From assembly GCA_014925825.1 (NCBI GenBank), contig JACGCK010000005.1, forward strand, positions 248,001 through 312,000: DNA of 64,000 nt, written 5' to 3'. Each line of letters opens with the position of its first letter. The first letter of the stretch is position 1. The notes beneath the pieces are model-generated. The model made no database searches. It was not told the DNA's origin and saw only the letters and a list, made by a program, of their open reading frames with translations. This document shows, in pieces, positions 21,960 to 34,955 of this stretch. Source of the stretch: Pholiota molesta (Eukaryota; Basidiomycota; Agaricomycetes; Agaricales; Strophariaceae). The translations under genes were made by a program, and so were the position numbers.

Positions 21960-24199
21960 CAGGACGATCGCACAGGGGAGAAAGCGAGCTCACATATCCG
22001 AATAAGTGCCATGAACAGAGAATTTGGAAAATAAAAAGGTATTATAGACTACGAGGGATGCAAGCACAAAGTTAATGACGAAGAGCTGCAATCATTGGCA
22101 GAGCGCGTCGCGTCAAAGTTTGGCTTTGTTGTCGTGTTTGCGCTGTGACGAGTCGCAACTTGCACCTGTCCATTCACCAGCCTATTTTGTTTTCGCTGAC
22201 ATCTCCTGCAAGTGAAAAACGCGTTGAATCCGCATACTCTAGGTTCTATTGCTCATCGCAAGGCGTAAATTCCCATCTTACGCCGTGGAAGTCCGCGTTT
22301 TGTTGCTGTTTGTCCGTTCGCGAATCCGACTCCACGCAGCACATCATGACATCGACCACACAACAGGCTGCACCCAGCTCCTCGGGCTACACCTCTGATA
22401 CTTACCCAAAGCCAATGCGTCCCTTTATTTTACCATATCAAGGCCACAAAAGGGCGCTACATGATACCAAATGCAAATGAATAACGCATTGCGGCGACCG
22501 CGCCTAATAGCCAAGTTTATCGTGGTTTACGACTTGCTGACATTTACACAGGAACGACGGTCATCTCAACTGGGCTTTGAGGGTATGCGCTTGTAGTGGA
22601 AATCTCGGCAATGATACTGTTTAAACATCGAGCACTGTGAGTTGGTTGTTCCTCTACTACTAGCAGTCGATGATATATAACTTTCCGACTCAGCCTTGTT
22701 GTCATAAAAATCACCGCTTCTTCAACAAAAGATACGTTCTCGGAGGATGCTCTGGAGATATACAAGCGCGGCCAAATTCTAGGTTCGCAGTGCATATACT
22801 CATTCACCAACTCGAGAGGGACATGCAGACTATCCTTATGAAGTCGTCCACTAGTTATATACTCGCTATCTTGCATCACTGGAGATGTTCAACTGCTTAA
22901 TTCAGCGGCTGGGCCTCCCTCTTTCCTCACCTCCGATCTAGGTGCTAGTATTTTGCAATGGAGATCAATTCTTTCTTTGCAATTCGCAACCGCTTTGCTT
23001 TCGTGATGCTGGAAAAACCTCATATTATGGAAAACTATGCTGGCTATACTGGACCCCAACTTGATCTACTTTGCCTCTTAAGGTCAAAGTATGCCTCAGG
23101 TGGATGGATGCCGCACTCCGTTCTAGCTTTTATATAGTCCGATCGAGCCAGAAGTCAAGCATAAGGATAACGGCAAATGTAGTCTTGTCAGTGGAAAACG
23201 TCATCTCGAGTCCAAGAATGCTTCACCCTAACCTTGAAAGGTGGCCCCGCAATGCTGTCAACAACCTCTTCGAATTACCGTATACTCTGGACACTGGCTT
23301 TCTACCTACCAGTGTTCACGCTAGCAGACAGTTTATTAAGAGCTGGGTTTCTAGCATTCCAAACGAAACAGTTATCTCATTCGGCGTCCAGCAACGCGTC
23401 ACGCAAATACAGACTTTGCCATAGAATATATCAGGCAGCAGTTGTTTGACAAACTAATCCTTTTCTGCTGTTGCGTTATCTGCAACGTTCACAACTAGCA
23501 AATGTGTACTGAACTGGACTGAGTGGATCAATGTGACCCCCTTTAGTGCTGACAACCTGTCTCTATTTTCTCCCCTCCCCTCGAAGTCCTTGCCTTCACT
23601 CTTTGCTGACACTGGTGATGACTTGGTTTAGATGATTGTATATATGCATTGTGAGATTTGTACAGGCCTGTCGTTGTACAGCTAGAAACACACAACCCAG
23701 TAATCCGAGGAATAAAAAGATGGCAAGAGATGGCAAAAGATGTAAATGCAACAAGGTATAAGTAATGAGCGTCGATGTGTGGGGGGGGTATTATAATGTT
23801 GTTCAGTTTCATTGATGGATGGGTGAAGCGTGATAAATAAATTTAACGTAGCAATGCCAAAAGGGAAAAGAAAGAAAAAAATCCCAACAATGGACGCGCA
23901 ACTTACTGGCTCTTTATCGCAGTGCCTAACATCTGCGATTGACTACCAGGGAGCAACGTCCATCAACCATTTTCAGAGCGTACGTATGTTATATAAGAAG
24001 GTCGCCTTTTAAAGAAGTGGAAGCGCTCCTCTGCGAGTGAAGATTGCTCTGCCGTTGGTCACCATGATACCAGTCCCGAGGCTCGTGCCAGGCGAGCACA
24101 TCGAACATGCTGCTGCATTTGGTATGAGAGGGTGGACGACGAAGAGCTTAAATATTGCTTTTATTGTCGCGTATCGGTGTTCTTCTTCGAAGTGCTTCT
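21960..24199. other. POLD2 promoter and gene-poor region
   Basis: The first 270 bp hold MCB-like boxes: GCGCGT 22103-22108, TCGCGT 22108-22113 and ACGCGT 22219-22224. A short open frame starts at the ATG at 22345 (MTSTTQQAAPSSSGYTSDTY...) and stops at 22480. It could be the first exon of an unrecognised gene, but I cannot trace downstream exons. Another anonymous frame lies at 23071-23424 (+). The rest up to the EST1/SMG6 stop shows no recognisable coding signal. Confidence 0.45.
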
Positions 24200-27100
24200 T
24201 CATGTTGCTGAAGCGAGAAGGATGGCTAAGTCCTTCTCGCCAGCCGCGGGAAGCTGCCTCGAGCGTGCTTTCAGGCGCACTAATGACCACAAGGGTCTGT
24301 CAGCTAAATTTTTACAAAATAGAGAACGATAGAATACTGACGATTGCGGTCCAAACTGAGTAATACGACCTTTACTGCGCCTGTCGTCTCGCCTGCGGTG
24401 AGCGGCGCAACCTTGAGCATCGACGAGCGGTCAAACCAATGATCGTCCTGCCAGATCGCGGACTTAAGGATCAGGTCATCCATGCTCTTCTCCGCATTGC
24501 CACCCGCAAAGTCCACTTCTTCGGTGCGCACCGTCAGCGATGTCAGGTAGTTGCCCTTGGACGTTTGCACCTTCAGCGAGAGCGCATGCAAGCGGATGTG
24601 TGATGCGAGGTACTGCATCGCTGCGCCAGCGGCCTCCGCGAGTTGCGTCGTCGTGTTTGCGGCGAGTCCGTCGAGTTCCATGATGACGGGCAGAGGAACG
24701 ACGATCGTCCAGCGTAGGCTCTCGATGAGCGACGCGACCATGGAGAGCGATGAGAGAAGAATGTTCGTGTCGATGACGAGAACGGTATACCCAGGCAAAA
24801 TGCGCAGTGCAGGGCGGGAGGCGTCCGCGCTCCTTGCCGCGCGGGGGCGGCGTAAACGTTGCGGTGAGGGTTGGCGCTTAGCTGAATGCAGGAGGCTCTT
24901 GAGGTACCTGCGGCGTGCTTTGAGCTCCTTAACCTCTGGTGAGTCGTTTTCGTCCTCATCCTCGCTCTCCTCTGATACACTCTCCGCGTCCTCATCCACA
25001 TCCATTGCATCATCCACCCGACGTTTCCCCATTCTCCGTGCCTCCTCTTCTTCCCGCTCCACGCGCTCTTCCTCTCGCCACTGCGCGACTTTCTCCGCAA
25101 GTGCGCCCTCGACCGACCACTCCCTTGTTCCCTCTGTCCAATGGAGGCCTTCCACCGTGCCAGCAATGTTGACCGCACAGCGCGCAATGCGCACCCAGCG
25201 CCGCACGAAGTCGCTTGTGCCCGCGCCTGTAGTAGCTTTGCGCCCGTCGTCACCATCGTCATCTTCAATCGTGCCATCCGTAAGCGCGCCACCTTCTACC
25301 GCGGCAAGCACTTCGAGCTCCGCCGTGCGATCCTCGCCGCTCTTCCAGAACCCGCGCTCGTAGATGCGCCGACCGACCCACTCCATACCGCGGAGCGACC
25401 AGTCCTCTGGGAGCGGCGGCGGGCAGCCGCTTGTGAGCATCGCCCAGCGCTCCGTGGCCGCGCCACCGCGTGCAACGAGCGGTGCACCAGGCGCGGCCAT
25501 CAAGCCTTGCGTGATCATGATGCGCCTCGGGATTGTTGCAAAGAACGTGGCGAGCTCGTCCCACGGGATGCTGCGCTCCAGCACGGCGAGTGTTGGCGCG
25601 TGCTTGAGCACGGTCGAAAGGAATGTGAGGATGATTGTGAGGTAGGGGTTGAGGTTGGAGCGCGCGTACTGCGATGCTTTGCGCGTGGGTCGGCGTAGCA
25701 CATGGGAAAGCATGGCAAAGGTGAGCTGCAGCGCGAACTTGAACGCGGGCGGCTGGACCAGGAGGGATCCGTCGTCGTTTTCGTCCCCATGAGCGTGCGC
25801 CTCAGCGTGGTGCGTGGCAGGCGATCGGTGTTCATCGTCGACGTCCATGCGCTCATCATCAATATTACCACCGAGCGGGGTAGAACCCGGCACACCAGCA
25901 GCGGCCTTCTTCGCCATAACGCGCATAGCGGCTGCTGCCTGGGGTCCATTCGCCTCGCGCGTGCCGACGCAACCGATCTTGCGCAAGACGCCGTTGGGGC
26001 GCCCGTATTCGAGGACGGCGGCGATGTTGATGACTGCCATCATGATCCATTCGCGCTCCTCAGCGCCCTCGATCTCGAGTCGTTCAATGAAGCGTGCGAG
26101 CGTCGGCGTAAAGTCATCCATCTGGATATGCGTGAAGAGCATGCCTTGTAAAAGCACGAAGATCTCAGACGCGCGTGCATCAGGCACTGAGCGCCGGGCC
26201 TGCGCCGCAGGCGACCAAATAGCCAAGATGGATTCGCGCGATGTCGGGAATGGGTGTAATGTTGTCATGCTGAAAAAAAAATTCTCAGCACGAAATTAAA
26301 TGCAAGAAAGAAGATAAGCAAACAATACCTCTTGACGAAATGATAGACGCCTCGTAGCTCTTCGGCGTCAACCTCCCTCGATAACAACCCCAAGTGGTGA
26401 TGCAGCTTGCCTGTGCCTGGTTGCTCGGCCAATCCCAAACCGTACCAGTCGCGGGCGACGTTCCTCCAGCGCTCCTTTTCAGGCTCGATATCCAACAGGC
26501 GCGCGGCCGCGATGCCGATACTGGGAGACGGGCTATCGTCGATACGCGCCGCGGGAAAGTCACTAACAGATTTGACAGATCCATGTGAGCCAGGCGGCCC
26601 CGTATCGGCGGCCGTGCCTTTGTGGGCCGAAGACGCCGCTGCGGCCTCTGAGACCGCCTTTGCAGTGAGCCCACCTTGGCCTCCGACACCACCGCCTACC
26701 ATGGCAGCGACGGCCATGCGGTATCGCGCAAGGTCGCCAAGTGCCTCTAGCCAACCCGATTTGAAAGTATTGAGTGTGGGCTCTTCCAATAGACCCGTAT
26801 AAAATGTGTATGCGTAATAAATAAAATCTTGAAGGTGTTCCAATGCGAGAGGGGACGTGAAGGATGTGCGGCGGAGAGATTCGAGTAGCTTGTGAAATGC
26901 GTAAGTCCATAGTCGAACGATCATATTGTATTTGGTGGGGATAATGCGAAGGGATGCTGGTACTGATGGTGCGAGAGAGATTTCCAATAGGTTGTGAATG
27001 GTTTCCGCAAGTCTGTAAAAGAAATTGAATCGAGCGCGTTAAAGGATAAGGATGAGACAACTGACTGTTTGTGGTCAAATATTTGCTTTTTCCATTTTTC

Positions 27101-28143
27101 TCTTTCGAGATCTTCGCTCTCAACCTCTTTTCCCTTGAGCAAGACTCGGGCATTCATACCGTCATCAGCCTCATCAGTGGAATCCTCCTGCTTGATTTTG
27201 GTCTCAAGGTTGGTAATGGTACGATAAAGCTTTTTGAGCTGGATGGAAAAGACATTATTGCCAGGTTCTTCGGCATGGTTAGGGCGGCCATCAAAGAGGG
27301 CGGAAGATGTTGAGGAGCCGTCGGTAGTGGATGATAAAGTGAATGTTGAGGAAGATATTGATGCTGCGTACGATGATGTGGAAGATGCTGAAAGATAATC
27401 GCCTGATGATTTGGGAGTGGGTGCAGGACGGGCCTGGCCAGATAGCTGGGGGCGCGTCATGACAGAAAAGCGGACAGGATCGTCCTTGCGGTGGTCAAAG
27501 AGTTGGCGCGCCGCACTGCCGCGCTCCTCTCGGTGGTTCGCCGTCGCAGATGCGGTCGCGCGTGGGACGTTGACATGCGAACTCCCAGTGGCATCTGACA
27601 TTACTTCCGGTTCGGCAGTGCGACGCATTGGGATGGGGTCCGTATCTGGATTAAAGAGTTTGGAAGCGGCGTTTGCTTTGTGGACAGCCGCCTGGGAAGG
27701 CCGGGGAGATGGCGACGACGATATTTTAAGTCTTCGGGAGAAGTCCTCATGGTCGGCATCGTGGGAGGGGCGCGAAACAACGACATGGGGCGAAGCGTGG
27801 CGGGGGGGACGAGGGAAGAGGGCGGGTGACGGGGGGTAGGGTAGACAGTTTGGGGGAGCGCTCTGTACGGGTGAGCGATGAGGACGAGGGTGTGGGGAGG
27901 GCTGGTGCGGGGGATGCGAGCTGCATGCGATCGCGGTCGGGCTTTTCTCTGTCTGCCCTTTCTCTGGGACGGATTTGCCTGCACAAGGCGATTAGAAAAG
28001 ATATATAGGAGCCGGGGACGGACGTACGCAGCGGTCCTCCTGCGGAGCGCGGTGAGCTTCTCGTCGAGATCGGTGGGCTGGAGGTCGCGGTGCACCGTGG
28101 GCTCGCGCTCCTTGCCCTTTCTGGAGGGTTTTGGGTCGAGCAT
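24200..28143 (-). CDS. EST1/SMG6-family protein with C-terminal PIN nuclease domain
   Basis: Related to SMG5/6/7 (nonsense-mediated decay) and Est1 (telomerase). Exons in order of transcription: 28028-28143, 27066-27978, 26329-27012, 24342-26269, 24200-24279, about 1240 aa. The N-terminus is basic then proline-rich. The middle has the EST1 helical/TPR block: YNMIVRLWTYAFHKLLESLR, HLQDFIYYAYTFYTGLLEE, WLEALGDLARYRMAVAAM, ERWRNVARDWYGLGLAEQPG and GKLHHHLGLLSR. An acidic, Glu/Arg-rich linker follows. The PIN domain shows VLVIDTNILLSSLS, LPVIMELDGLA, KSMDDLILKSAIWQ and LDRNLRLKARSR, which carry the acidic catalytic positions, so endonuclease activity like SMG6 is likely. The frame is unclear in the C-rich segment near 27780. 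GC content is higher than in neighbouring genes. Confidence 0.88.
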
Positions 28144-31063
28144 GGTGGTGGTAAAAGAAAGAAGAGAAGACGGCGGTGCGCAGTCGGGTCTGTCGCGCAT
28201 CGTCCACAGCCAGTTCCATTTTCCCATTTCGATTCCGCAGCACCACGTGATCCACTGCGCATCCGGGCCTGGCGCTTCCCTCCGGTCTCCCCACTGCCCG
28301 CCCCGTCACCAGCCAACGCCCCAGGCCACGCCCAGTCCGCATTGCCCCCAGGGCCCTCGCCGTCCCCACCGTCGCTGCTCACCAGCGCGCACGCTGCCCA
28401 CGGCACCCTCCGCAGTCTCTGGACCCCGGATCAACTGTCTGGGAACCGAACATCCGCCGCAGTCCCCCGCCAAGACACAAAGTAACTTCTTCTCCACCGC
28501 AGGGCGCTGCCTGCACCGTTCCTTTCCGGCTCCCATGCATATCGGCCCTGCACCCATTTGGGCACTGCTTTGCCACAGCAGTGGCTATTTTCGGTCACCG
28601 TGATCCTCGCCCGCATCATCTAAGCGGCACCTCAAGTCCTACTTACGCATCCGTCTGCACCACCCTGCCGTGCTGCGCCAATAACAGCCCCCGTTTCTCC
28701 GTGCCCTCTTCATTACCGATGTACGTACCACTTAACATGCGATATATCGTGTGCAAGGCAAATGCCAGCACCGCCGCCCACCGCTTGCTTATCCTCTTTT
28801 CAAGGCTGGACATCAGCTAATGCGCTCTTTTCTGTGTCTTCCCACTCTCTCATACCCACGTGCTGCAATCATCTACAGGCCGAAACGACGATCGTCTTAT
28901 CTGGCTTCTGGTGTCAGCGTTTAATCCTTTCAAATGGACGCGTATGCTTTGCCAACGGCGCTGCGGCGCTTGAACACCACAGAAATGGTATTCAAGTAGC
29001 CCTGCTCCTTCAGGCCTGCTTCATTGACGAGCTCTTCCATTCCCTACACAGTCGAAGCCTGTGACGCGGATAGACCGACTGCGCCGGCGCATTCATTCTC
29101 AGTGATCGCTACCTACTGTGCATGACTGGGGCGCTACCAACCATATTATGCGAGCACGTACACTAGCTGCCCGTCCGCTTTAGCTTGACAATATCACAGC
29201 ATGATGCACGATGGTCACAGACAGCAATGCCTCAGAACCGCTGACAGCTACCCACGTCTGACATGTCCATGTCCATGTGCGCAAGCAAAGGCATCTGATC
29301 CTGGACCATTGGACCAACAAACGCCTTTTGAATCATCCAGGCTTTGATCCTTGGTGGCTGGCGTCTGACATTTGATGCTGCGCTGCGGAAGGTGAGATGG
29401 ACAGATGTTGTCTCCCTTCTCCCGGGCAGAAATAGCTACTGGATCATGATCGTCTTCATCAATTCCATTCATTCACCAAAATTTACGCACACCGGTGTAC
29501 TGTGGCTCTTATTTACTGTCCTGGTTCACGTTTGCACACTGTGGCACATCAAGCACAATGCCACCGTCTATATTCCAGGAGCCTAATCCTGTTCTGTAAT
29601 GAGTATTTAATGCCTACTGCGCCTACGCCTCCCTCCTTAATTCCTTCAAGCTCAGGCTGTGGTCATTAACACGAGAAGTTACCTCACTCATATGTCGTTT
29701 TCCTTCTTGCCGCTTAAAGTGTTGGCTAGAATATTCTTTCACTTCTACTTAGGGCTCCGGGCTTGTCCGTGGTACGTCAGCTAGAGCATACCTTTCGGGG
29801 TCTACGTTTTTCAGGAGGCAAAAACCTGTGACGCATGCTAGGAAGCACGCTTTACTGTGTGCATTTTGCGTAGCAATCTATCCAGCTTTCCATTATCATA
29901 TACTGCGGCTATGCCCTCTGAGTCGCAAAAGAGAAGATAGCTCAACTGCATAACTTCGTTTGCGGTGTACATGGATATATCCGAAGTTAATTCTTGGGCG
30001 CCTGATAGCGCGCTGATGATATACGACAACATTTGAATCAGAAAATATTATGATCATTTATCTTTACCATGGCTCCAGCCTCCAGGACCCCCATGGGCAT
30101 ATGGGCCGCAGTCCACGTTCTTGATTATTTAAGTGGCACATCAAGTTACATGCCAGGTGCGCGTCTGCTTGTGATTACCTTGAGCCCAACGTGTTTGAAG
30201 GTAAGTATCAGCACACCCTCGCATATCACTTGCAGTTTGTCGCCAGATTATCGTATTGCTGCGGCGGCTACTGACCCTCGATACACGCTGTTCATTGAAT
30301 GGGACAATTTCCTGCGCGTCATGGTGCTGCCTGCAGCTCTCAGTTTAAATGACGCAACGCTGCGATGCGCCTGCGTATCGCCCATGAGGAAATCAGGCTG
30401 AACCTTGAATGTTGCATGTTTTAACGTTGAACCTTCACGCCCGCGACCCCTGGCAATTGAGCAATCGCCGGGCCCAATTCTTCAATCCGCACGTTCCACG
30501 CTGCGGCACTCGGTGCTCCTTCATGAACAAGTTACTTATTTTCCGGCGCTTCCGAGTCGAGCGACTGCTCCGGCCACGTTTATAATTAACGCCCTCGATG
30601 AGCCTGCGTAAGGAAATAAACATCACACCTGCCCGGGGACAAAACATCCACATATGTAGATGCACAGGTAATTCCAGCATTGTCCGTGTCAATTTCGCTT
30701 TTTGTCCCTTCAAGTTGTCAGACATGCGTTGATGATACTTGATTCGTGAGTTTATCGTTATCTTTAGCAAGGGGGTTTACACGCAGCTTAATATACATTT
30801 CTTTGGACGAAGCACTCTGGAAAAATTTCCGCCACGTTAGTCATGACGATAACTTTTCATTTGTGCCTACACATATCGAGCAAGTAGCTGAGAGCGGTGA
30901 TTGTGGCTAAGAAGATAAAATTACATGATATGGACTGTTGCATTCTACGAGGCAATTTTCAGTTTTAATTCTATACAGGCAGTAGTTGTACATGTTTCAG
31001 AGATATTTGCATGACTCGGTGTAATCGCAGAGCTTCATCTCCTTCCCTCCTCCAAAAACCCAT
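28144..31063. other. Gene-poor region
   Basis: About 2.9 kb with no open frame I can assign to a family. The first few hundred bases are C/T-rich and contain the EST1/SMG6 promoter. Several 60-110-codon frames exist on both strands (for example 30069-30401 +) but show no motif or splice logic. No long repeat was noticed by eye; decayed transposon sequence cannot be excluded. Confidence 0.45.
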
Positions 31064-34000
31064 TCAGTTGGCCCAAATACTAGCGACATCCAACTCAGCG
31101 GTAACGCTCACATCAGGTTTATCGCTTCCCTTGACCCAATTCACCGTAACTACTCCCGCCAACGCCAGACCGCGCCCCACAGGAACATCCACGGTCACGG
31201 CCCCAGTGCCCTCAAGTGCATATGCGCGGACCTCCAAGCCCTGTGTGTAGTCGTAGTCCGGTCGCCCGACGCCATCCGGGCCGAGCACCAGCACCGAGCC
31301 TGGGCGTACCCACACCGGGATGTCGTCGATGGGGACATGCTCGCGCACCCATTGCGGCCCCTCGATCGTGCGCTCTGGGTGGAAGAACGAGGTCCATTTC
31401 CCTGCGGGGAGGTAGTACTCGGCCTCCTCGCCCTGGGGAACAAATACGGGTGCAATGAGCAAGTTCGGCCCTGTAGAATTTTAGTTTTTGAAAGCCAAAA
31501 TATTATCAAAAGAAAGAAATTAAATGGAAACATTTTTGGGAATTTAATTGAGAAAAGAGAATATGAATACTGTTATTTTACGCACCCAACATATACTGTC
31601 TGTCCAAATAGTGTGTTGTCCGATCCTCAGGGAATTCCAGAAACATCGCCCGCATCAATGGATGTCCTTTTGCATTAGCTTGAATGGACTACGGAAACGG
31701 CGTTAGCACGATGTCAAGACTTCTCGTCCGCAGCAGCAGCGAGAGAGATGGAGTTAACCCACAAGGTTATAGAGATAGGGCATCAACCTATGCTTAGCGT
31801 TGACAAATTTCGCCATGGTCTTGGCCGCGTCTTCTCCATAGATCCAGGGCACGCGGTACGAGGAGGACCCATGGAGTCTTGAATGGGACGAGAAAAGTCC
31901 AAATGCGACCCAACGCTGATAAATTTCAGGTGGTGGGTGTCCCTAAGTCAATAGGAAGAATAAGTTCCAATGGAGGAAGAAACGCTAATTTATAGGAGAC
32001 CTCAAAGCCACCAATATCATGCGAGGCGTATCCAAAGCCTGATACAGTTAGTGACAAAGCGCCACGGATGGCCTCCGCCATCGCTTCGAAAGTTGATTCA
32101 CAATCGCCTCCCCAATGTACCGGGAAACTGGCACATAGAGTCAGCAAGGGAAGTCGCTTGCTCCAATTAAAGCTTACCGTTGCCCTCCAGTAGTCGCGGA
32201 GCGAGCAAAAACAACAGCTTCTCCCTCACCGAATCGTTCCTTCAATAGATTGAATACCATTTCATTGTAGATCACCGAATATGTATTGTGCATTCTCATT
32301 GGGTCAGACCCGTCGTGGAATGCGACAGATGCATGGGGTATGCGTTCGCCAAATCCGTCTGAACGGAAAACATCTGAGCTCTGAACGACGAAACGATGAA
32401 AAGATGAAGTTGCACACCTTGAATGCATCAACACCCAGTCAAGGAGCGCGCTGAGTTTGTCACAATACCACTTCCGCGCTGCCGGGTTAGTCACGTCGAC
32501 GACAGCGAGGCCTGGTTGCCACAAATCCCATCTAATGATACCCTTTGGACAACGCGATTTAAGGAATATAGGCGTTCAAACTTACTGCCAAGATGTTCCA
32601 TCTTTGCGTTTGATGAAATAGCCGTCCTTGACACCTTCTTTGAAAATGGGTGATAGCTGAGAAATATACGGGTTTACTAGAACTGTGTCAAAAAGTAATT
32701 TTATATTGAGAACACCTCTTACTCCATAGGCAAATCTTGACACCATATTTCTCTTTGATTTCCTTTAGGTATGCCTTGGGGTCCGGGAAATTCTCAGGAT
32801 CAAATGTGAACGAACACCTATGATCGACAGGACTCATTCACATTTGCTATGGTTAAATAGAGTAAATGACTGACCATTCATATTGTTTCATCCAGAAGCA
32901 GTCTAGATGAAAAACGCGCACAGGACAGTCGCGCTCCTTCATTCCTTGCAGGAATCCCGATACTGTCTCACTAGAATAAGATGTAAGGAACGAAGTGGAA
33001 AGCCATAAACCATAGCTCCAACTCGGTAAGATACTAGAAAAACTAATGAGCGATACACAGGCACAGTAAAATGATGCAAGAACATACGCGGGCCGGCCGG
33101 TCATTCTAGTGTATCTTTCCAATATCTGGAAAATCATTCAGTCCTCAAAATTCAGTCGAAATTTGAGGCCAAGACTGACCTCCAGCGGAGTAGCGCCATA
33201 ATGATGAAATATTCCAAAGTCGTGTCTGCGACCGATATCCCAACCCTACTGACCTTTTCGGAACCTATTTCCAATTCCACCTCGCCGGGATGGTTGATAA
33301 AGACACCATAGTTTCGGTTCGTGATATAAAATGGGACACATTTGTATGCTTGTTCACTGGAAGTACCCCCATCTTGGTTCCAAATTTTGACGGATTGGCC
33401 TTGAATGAAATAATCAACTTCAGGACAATTATTCGAACGGAAGTATATGAAAGCCATACCATTTTTTACAAATGCCCAAATTGCTCTCCAAGACCATAGA
33501 TAAGTTCACCCGGTGAAATATTAAGCTCGGCGTTCAGGTAACTGATAATGGGAGGTGACGGCTCGGGATTTGGATTTGATACGGGATCCTGAGCAGTGCA
33601 AGAGCTATGAGATGCGCTTTGTGTGGTCCATTCAGAAGGGACATTGTAGAGAGCTTGATGTCTGTAACCAGATTCCGTCAGGATTCGTTTCGGAGATTTG
33701 AACTTATGGTGTAAGGGTTCTCTGAAATTTCTGCAGTCAGATCTCCAGACTTCAACACATGCTTTTTCCCATCTTCCGAGCTAGATAGGGCGACATCTGG
33801 GACTGGGGCATCGTCCGGGAAAAGCTGAATGTTGGTAGTTGGTTCTTCACTAACGACATGCTCGATCTTTACGCCGATAACTCCTATTGTTGGTGAATGT
33901 ACGCGAACACTGAGAACAGGTCCTGGAATGATGTAAGATAAATATCGGTGTCGTGACGAGCGTACACATACCCCCCAAAGTATCTCCTCTGTGTCTGATC

Positions 34001-34119
34001 GGGCGTGTAGACACCTGAAGGTCGTATCCCGTCGCGTCACCTTTCGCCTGAATGACTTGAAGGCCATAGAAGGGCTTGACGCCGTTTTTCAAAAGCCAGA
34101 ATCCGTCGTTGAACTTCAT
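31064..34119 (-). CDS. GH31 alpha-xylosidase (YicI-like)
   Basis: Glycoside hydrolase family 31 retaining enzyme that releases alpha-linked xylose, for example from xyloglucan side chains. It starts [20 protein letters not shown], the YicI-type N-terminus, and is split by many introns. Features: RHRGDTLGG, the substrate loop with [19 protein letters not shown], the nucleophile block K-TD-FGERIP, then [30 protein letters not shown] (acid/base Asp), [14 protein letters not shown] and the C-terminal beta-sandwich with [13 protein letters not shown]. There is no obvious signal peptide, so it may be intracellular. The nucleophile region is broken twice by one-base losses, in the CCC at 32434-32436 and the AAA at 32351-32353 (plus strand). 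Both repairs recover family residues. Confidence 0.9.
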
Positions 34120-34533
34120 GGGGGATGCGCAACGGAGATGCAGAAATTGACCAGATTTTATAGCGCGTCTGCTCGCACTGGGCTTCTTATTGGGTTTCCT
34201 GTTCCCACTAAGTACCAGGCTTGGTGGTCACATTATGAAAAGTCTTCGTCGAATGACTGCAATCGGCCCGTAACGAGTCTCCGAGATAGTGCCGTGCGCC
34301 AGTCAGCCAGAAGTCATAGGATTTGATTATCTGTATGATACGCATGATATTCTCTCAAGACTTATAAAGAAGCAAGAAGGGGTACGATGGTGCGCATGAA
34401 TGAAAGAAGTGGTGGTTGAACGTTCACTGTCAGTGAACGGTTGAATAAGAGCACGGCAGAACCAAGGTTAGGGTCACGCCAACTAAGGCCAATTTCTAAA
34501 TTAGAAAGGTCTAAATTGGAGACATCAGAACAG

Positions 34534-34606
34534 GGGGGCATAGCTCAGCTGGGAGAGCAGTAGACTGAAGTTCTAAAGGTCCTGCGTTCGATCCGCGGTG
34601 CCCCCA
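34534..34606 (+). tRNA. tRNA-Phe (anticodon GAA)
   Basis: A 73-nt cloverleaf without intron. The acceptor GGGGGCA pairs with TGCCCCC, discriminator A. The D-stem is GCTC/GAGC. The anticodon loop is CTGAAGT with GAA at positions 34-36. The T-stem is CTGCG/CGCGG (one G-U pair) around TTCGATC. The A box TAGCTCAGCTGG and B box GTTCGATCC fit RNA polymerase III promoters, and a T-run terminator follows at once. The top of the anticodon stem has a G-A mismatch (27-43), which is unusual. Confidence 0.93.
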
Positions 34607-34860
34607 CTTTTTAATATCTTTTTGAACAATGAAGATCATCATTATCTCGATTATCGATTAGTGAGTGGTTCTCAGGAATCTCAGTGCCGCTAGGACTGGC
34701 TAGGTCCTCAGACTGGTTCTTGACTAGCTTGACTGATTGTTGCATTTTTGTTGTATAAAAAATCGATATGAATCAAGTAAATGATCATCTGCCTGATTAG
34801 ATGATTCACCTTGCTGAAAGCAATGGTCCCCCACTGTCGAAATTCACTATATATGGATAG

Positions 34861-34955
34861 ATGTTAAGAAATCGTAAATATTTACCTGTGCGTGGATTGG
34901 CAAGCATAAGCAAACAATGCATTCCCTATCAACTTGTGAAAATGTTGAGAAATCG
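34861..34955 (+). repeat. 81-bp tandem repeat, first unit (left of the MULE-like element)
   Basis: The unit contains AAATCGTAAATATTTACCTG and GCAAACAATGCATTCCC. AAATCG recurs 81 bp on, at 34869 and 34950. The array is interrupted exactly after GAGAAATCG at 34947-34955 by an insertion and continues at 36136. Confidence 0.8.

Noticed and set aside
22345..22480. Short frame MTSTTQQAAPSSSGYTSDTY as a gene
   Set aside because: Only 45 codons; I could not find downstream exons or a family. Noted in the intergenic entry only.
24551..26299. Long plus-strand open frames opposite the EST1/SMG6 gene
   Set aside because: They are antisense shadows caused by GC-rich codon use; the minus strand has clear PIN and EST1 motifs.
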